Shown here piece by piece: positions 14,176 through 14,969 of a DNA stretch of 14,969 bases. How positions within the stretch are numbered: the stretch's first letter is position 1; the number at the start of each line of letters is the position of its first letter. The stretch is from NCBI GenBank assembly GCA_964477295.1, contig CAYZEZ010000105.1, positions 1 to 14,969 on the forward strand, in the 5' to 3' direction. Source of the stretch: CAYZEZ01 sp964477295 (GTDB lineage: Bacteria; Bacteroidota; Bacteroidia; Bacteroidales; SM23-62). The position numbers were made by a program, and so were the translations under genes. The notes under the pieces are model-generated. The model ran no database searches. It was not told the DNA's origin and saw only the letters and a program-made list of their open reading frames with translations.

Positions 14176-14640
14176 ATGGCACAACTGAAAGAAGGCGATA
14201 TGGCTCCTGCGTTCACAGGAACAGATCAGGATGGCAACAGCATATCATTGAGTGAATTGAAAGGGAAAAAAGTGATCCTGTATTTTTATCCCAAGGATAA
14301 TACGCCGGGATGTACAGCCGAAGCATGTAACCTCAGGGATAACTTCAGCAAACTGAAAAAAATGGGATTCGAGGTGATCGGGGTAAGCGCCGACAGTGAA
14401 AAGTCGCATCAGAATTTTATCAGCAAATATGAATTACCCTTCCACCTGATCTCTGATACGAATAAAGAAATGCTGAAGGCATACAATGCCTGGGGAACAA
14501 AAAAATTGTACGGGAAGGAATATGAAGGGATCATCAGGAAAACGTTCGTCATTGACGAATCAGGAAAAATTATAATGATCATTGAAAAAGTCGACACGAA
14601 AGATCATACGAATCAAATAATAACAGCTTTAAACGCATAG
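14176..14640 (+). CDS. bcp: Thioredoxin-dependent thiol peroxidase (BCP/PrxQ type)
   Basis: This 154-residue peroxiredoxin reduces hydrogen peroxide and organic hydroperoxides using thioredoxin as donor, in the cytoplasm (no signal peptide). The peroxidatic motif YPKDNTPGCTAEACNLRD places the peroxidatic Cys at residue 46 and the resolving Cys at 51, the five-residue spacing of the BCP/PrxQ class. FYPKDNTPGC and a later IIRKTFVID stretch are typical, and the length is full. The ATG at 14176 is preceded by an A-rich stretch and followed directly by the canonical GDMAPAF. recA starts 26 bp after its stop on the same strand, so the two are likely co-transcribed; bcp-recA linkage is established in Porphyromonas gingivalis. 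Confidence 0.96.
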   Translation: MAQLKEGDMAPAFTGTDQDGNSISLSELKGKKVILYFYPKDNTPGCTAEACNLRDNFSKLKKMGFEVIGVSADSEKSHQNFISKYELPFHLISDTNKEMLKAYNAWGTKKLYGKEYEGIIRKTFVIDESGKIIMIIEKVDTKDHTNQIITALNA

Positions 14641-14666
14641 CGTTTTCTGCAGAAAAAATCCATACT

Positions 14667-14969
14667 ATGACTGAACCGAAGGATGATAAGGTCAAGATTG
14701 AAAAGTTAAAGGCCATTGAGCTGACACTGAGCAAAATAGAAAAAGATTACGGCAAAGGAAGCATTATGAAAATGGGTGACCAGGCCGTTGAGGATGTATC
14801 GGTCATCGATTCCGGCTCCCTCTCAATAAACCTGGCTCTTGGCGTAGGAGGCTATCCAAGAGGAAGGGTAATCGAGATCTTTGGCCCCGAAGCTTCAGGA
14901 AAAACAACACTTGCCCTGCATGCCATTGCCGAAGCTCAAAAAGCCGGCGGAATTGCTGCCTTTATCGAT
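14667..14969 (+). CDS. recA: RecA recombinase, N-terminal 101 residues (truncated by window edge)
   Basis: The frame opens at the ATG at 14667 and runs to the last base. The visible part includes the RecA N-terminal segment (KIEKDYGKGSIMKMGD), the LALGVGGYPRGRVIEIFGPE region and the Walker A box GPEASGKTT at residues 73-81, which binds ATP. RecA forms filaments on single-stranded DNA for homologous recombination and repair. Only about 30% of the usual ~340 residues is visible. It follows bcp by 26 bp; no separate promoter is seen. Confidence 0.97.
   Translation, partial: MTEPKDDKVKIEKLKAIELTLSKIEKDYGKGSIMKMGDQAVEDVSVIDSGSLSINLALGVGGYPRGRVIEIFGPEASGKTTLALHAIAEAQKAGGIAAFID

Overview
The window looks like a chromosome segment of a Bacteroidota member, most likely a Bacteroidales/Marinilabiliales-type marine or sediment lineage. 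The evidence is two giant secreted proteins with type IX secretion (T9SS) type A C-terminal sorting domains (YPNPF ... LAGK ... GVYFVEL), a lipoprotein S1 sulfatase, a short Flavobacteria/Bacteroidales-style ClpS, a bcp-recA gene pair (also known from Porphyromonas gingivalis), starts preceded by A-rich sequence rather than Shine-Dalgarno sites, and a TAnnTTTG-type -7 promoter element.

Layout from left to right. The first 250 bases hold the 3' end of an unrecognised gene (+). Next is a small DUF1761-like four-helix membrane protein (+, 364-786). It converges on a sulfatase lipoprotein (-, 822-2345), and a perfect 12-bp hairpin that contains the sulfatase stop codon lies between them. Two very large genes follow on the minus strand. 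The upstream one (6832-10974) encodes two right-handed beta-helix modules ending in the choice-of-anchor-Q motif, two Ig-like domains, a fibronectin-like pair, a cadherin-like domain and a T9SS tail. The downstream one (2483-6778) encodes a seven-unit FG-GAP-type beta-propeller, four ~74-residue tandem repeats, an Ig/PKD-like domain, the same fibronectin-like pair and a T9SS tail. They are 53 bp apart, share a homologous C-terminal third, and are probably one surface-protein transcription unit.

The right part is housekeeping: clpS, a short nfeD and floA in a tight minus-strand operon (gaps of 22 and 1 bp), then a periplasmic coiled-coil plus SPOR-domain protein (-). Diverging from these are bcp (thioredoxin-dependent peroxidase) and the first 101 codons of recA on the plus strand.

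How they work together: floA and nfeD are a known membrane-microdomain pair, and clpS co-transcription is a possible link to regulated proteolysis. The two T9SS proteins and the sulfatase are envelope or exported proteins fitting a surface-attached, polymer-degrading lifestyle, but no substrate can be read from the sequence. The least expected signal is non-coding: three intergenic spacers around the clpS/nfeD/floA/SPOR block carry degenerate tandem repeats with different sequences but always a 7-bp unit. I found no convincing new defence, secretion or mobile system, and no tRNA, rRNA, IS element or CRISPR.
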